Positions 62,847 through 64,000 of a stretch of DNA of 64,000 bases are shown here, one piece after another. The notes under the pieces are model-generated. The model searched no databases and had not been told where the DNA came from. It saw nothing but the letters and a program-made list of their open reading frames with translations. Position numbers and translations under genes: made by a program. Position 1 is the stretch's first letter. Each line of letters opens with the position of its first letter. The stretch is from Flavobacterium gelidilacus DSM 15343 (GTDB taxonomy: Bacteria > Bacteroidota > Bacteroidia > Flavobacteriales > Flavobacteriaceae): contig NZ_AUGN01000010.1 of assembly GCF_000422685.1 (NCBI RefSeq), positions 62,001-126,000 on the forward strand. Reading direction: 5' to 3'.

Positions 62847-64000
62847 ATGAAAAAAATACTACTGATTCTTTTAGCAATAAATTCTATTGCTATGTTCTCG
62901 CAAAAAGTAATTATCGAAGAAAAATTTGAAAAAGACAATGTCCCTTTGGGTTATAATTTTTTAAGCCAAAAAAATGAATTGGTAATCCAAAAAGGAAAAC
63001 ATATTGGAATTTCAACCAATAGAGAAATTCATGAATTAGTCTGCTACGATTCCAAAGGAAATAAAAAAGTTTTACTTGAAAATGCTGAAGTTATGAATCC
63101 AGATTTTTCATATAGTGAAAATACTTTTAGGGTTATTGACTATGCTAAAATGAGTTATTCTGGCTCAACTTATAAATTTATAAAAGAGGGTAAAGATTCT
63201 AAAAAATATGATGTAAAAGAATATTATAATTATTTTATAGATGATTATCAATTTAATATAGAAAATCAAAAAGGAAAAACTTTTTCAAAAATAAATTTTG
63301 AGAAAGATGATTTGTATTTAAATAGTATGAATTTAAACACAAATAAGGTTAATAAATTTAAAATAGAAAAACCAGATATTTCAAGGCTTGTAGGTGGCGA
63401 AAACGTTAAATACGCTAAAGATTTAACTTTTAGTGTTATGCCTAAAAAAGAAAATTTTGAATTAATTACAAAAAGTATAAATAGCGACTACAAGTCAATG
63501 GTTTTGTATAGAACTGTTTATAATTTCGAAGGGAAAAAAGTTAAAGATTTAAATTACAACATTAACATAAAAGCAAATTATTTAATGTATTGTTTTAATG
63601 GTGGTGGACAAATAGGATACAATTCTAATGGATTTCCTGCTTTTGAAGATGATTTAAATATTAATAATTTTATTATAGATGAATTATCTAATGAAGTATA
63701 TGTTTTTGGTTTAATTGGAAAAAAAGATAGAAGCGCTAGTTATTTTAAAAATGAACCATTAGGTTATTACATTTTTAAATTTAATGAAAAGGGTGATAAA
63801 ATTTGGGAATCAATTAATATGATTTCTGACAAAAAAGATTTTAATGATGATCAAATAATTTCAAAATTAAATGCTTTCTTAACAATACAAAACAATCAAT
63901 TAATATTTACTACAGGGCCAAGTTTATTTACTGGTAAAGATATAATGCATTATTCAGAAATAGAAATCAGTAGTGGAAAATTGATTTCGAGTTCAAAGCT
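62847..64000 (+). CDS. Secreted protein of unknown function, 3' end beyond the window
   Basis: The frame is open from ATG 62847 to the last base: 384 codons without a stop. It starts with a signal peptide (MKKILLILLAINSIAMFSQ). The mature part is Lys/Asn/Tyr-rich and beta-strand-like, with repeated segments of the type EVYVFGLIGKKD and LGYYIFKFNEKGDKIWES, like a beta-propeller or WD-like secreted protein. I recognise no family. The gene follows a strong terminator and has a promoter with a T13 tract, so it is transcribed alone at this end. Confidence 0.8.
   Translation, partial: MKKILLILLAINSIAMFSQKVIIEEKFEKDNVPLGYNFLSQKNELVIQKGKHIGISTNREIHELVCYDSKGNKKVLLENAEVMNPDFSYSENTFRVIDYAKMSYSGSTYKFIKEGKDSKKYDVKEYYNYFIDDYQFNIENQKGKTFSKINFEKDDLYLNSMNLNTNKVNKFKIEKPDISRLVGGENVKYAKDLTFSVMPKKENFELITKSINSDYKSMVLYRTVYNFEGKKVKDLNYNINIKANYLMYCFNGGGQIGYNSNGFPAFEDDLNINNFIIDELSNEVYVFGLIGKKDRSASYFKNEPLGYYIFKFNEKGDKIWESINMISDKKDFNDDQIISKLNAFLTIQNNQLIFTTGPSLFTGKDIMHYSEIEISSGKLISSSK

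Overview
The window looks like a chromosomal segment of a member of the Flavobacteriaceae, probably Flavobacterium or a close relative. The DNA is strongly AT-rich. Many genes are preceded by the Bacteroidota sigma-factor -7 box (TAnnTTTG) rather than an E. coli type promoter, and there is little Shine-Dalgarno signal. The gene families are typical of the group: IPExxxVDY protein beside pyk, OmpA with thrombospondin type 3 repeats, DUF5689 lipoprotein, long LspA, 631-residue PurF. I see 50 protein genes, of which the first lacks its first codon and the last runs off the window. I see no tRNA, rRNA, CRISPR array, insertion sequence or prophage.

Layout. 1-4.1 kb: Xaa-Pro aminopeptidase, a lone AbiH-like abortive-infection gene beside REP-like repeats, an alpha/beta hydrolase and a small lipoprotein. 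4.1-13.7 kb, minus strand: MscS channel, AddB-like nuclease, OmpA/TSP3 porin-like protein, kbl and AddA-like helicase-nuclease. 13.8-18.7 kb: sodA, then purF, a PfkB kinase, rnhA and purN. 18.9-24.1 kb, plus strand: acpP, fabF, rnc, IPExxxVDY protein, pyk and a Bax-inhibitor-1 family protein. 24.2-28.5 kb: a LOV-like PAS protein without the photoactive cysteine, dinB, a Gcr-type membrane protein and a CYTH protein. 28.5-34.7 kb: an RND efflux operon led by a GbsR/MarR-type regulator. 34.8-38.6 kb: RlpA, a four-helix membrane protein and a TonB-dependent receptor. 38.7-43.3 kb: a probable operon DUF3108 - tryptophan 2,3-dioxygenase - M23 peptidase - pgi. 43.3-46 kb: a candidate small RNA, then hppD and the homogentisate dioxygenase gene. 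46.2-53.8 kb: patatin/Omp85-like protein, uvrC, AstE-like protein, a PLP decarboxylase, 5-formyl-THF cyclo-ligase and lspA. 53.9-60.3 kb: a surface locus of two lipoproteins and a TonB receptor, divergent from a secreted EEP nuclease fused to a retropepsin-like domain. 60.4-64 kb: 3-hydroxyanthranilate dioxygenase, an ALDH7-type dehydrogenase and an unidentified secreted protein.

Functional themes. Aromatic amino-acid breakdown appears as three separate pieces: tryptophan to formylkynurenine, tyrosine via 4-hydroxyphenylpyruvate and homogentisate, and 3-hydroxyanthranilate cleavage. Recombination and repair genes (AddA/AddB-like, DinB, UvrC, RNase HI) are numerous. The best candidates for new biology are: the EEP nuclease with a C-terminal retropepsin fold whose active-site Asp-Thr-Gly is altered, sitting beside a nutrient-uptake receptor; a candidate small RNA of about 110 nt between hppD and the DUF3108 gene; a terminator-like hairpin inside the first 20 codons of rnc; a perfect hairpin just before the PLP-decarboxylase start codon; and a T13 tract in a promoter spacer before the last gene.

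All family assignments come from reading motifs by eye. No database search or structure prediction was run.
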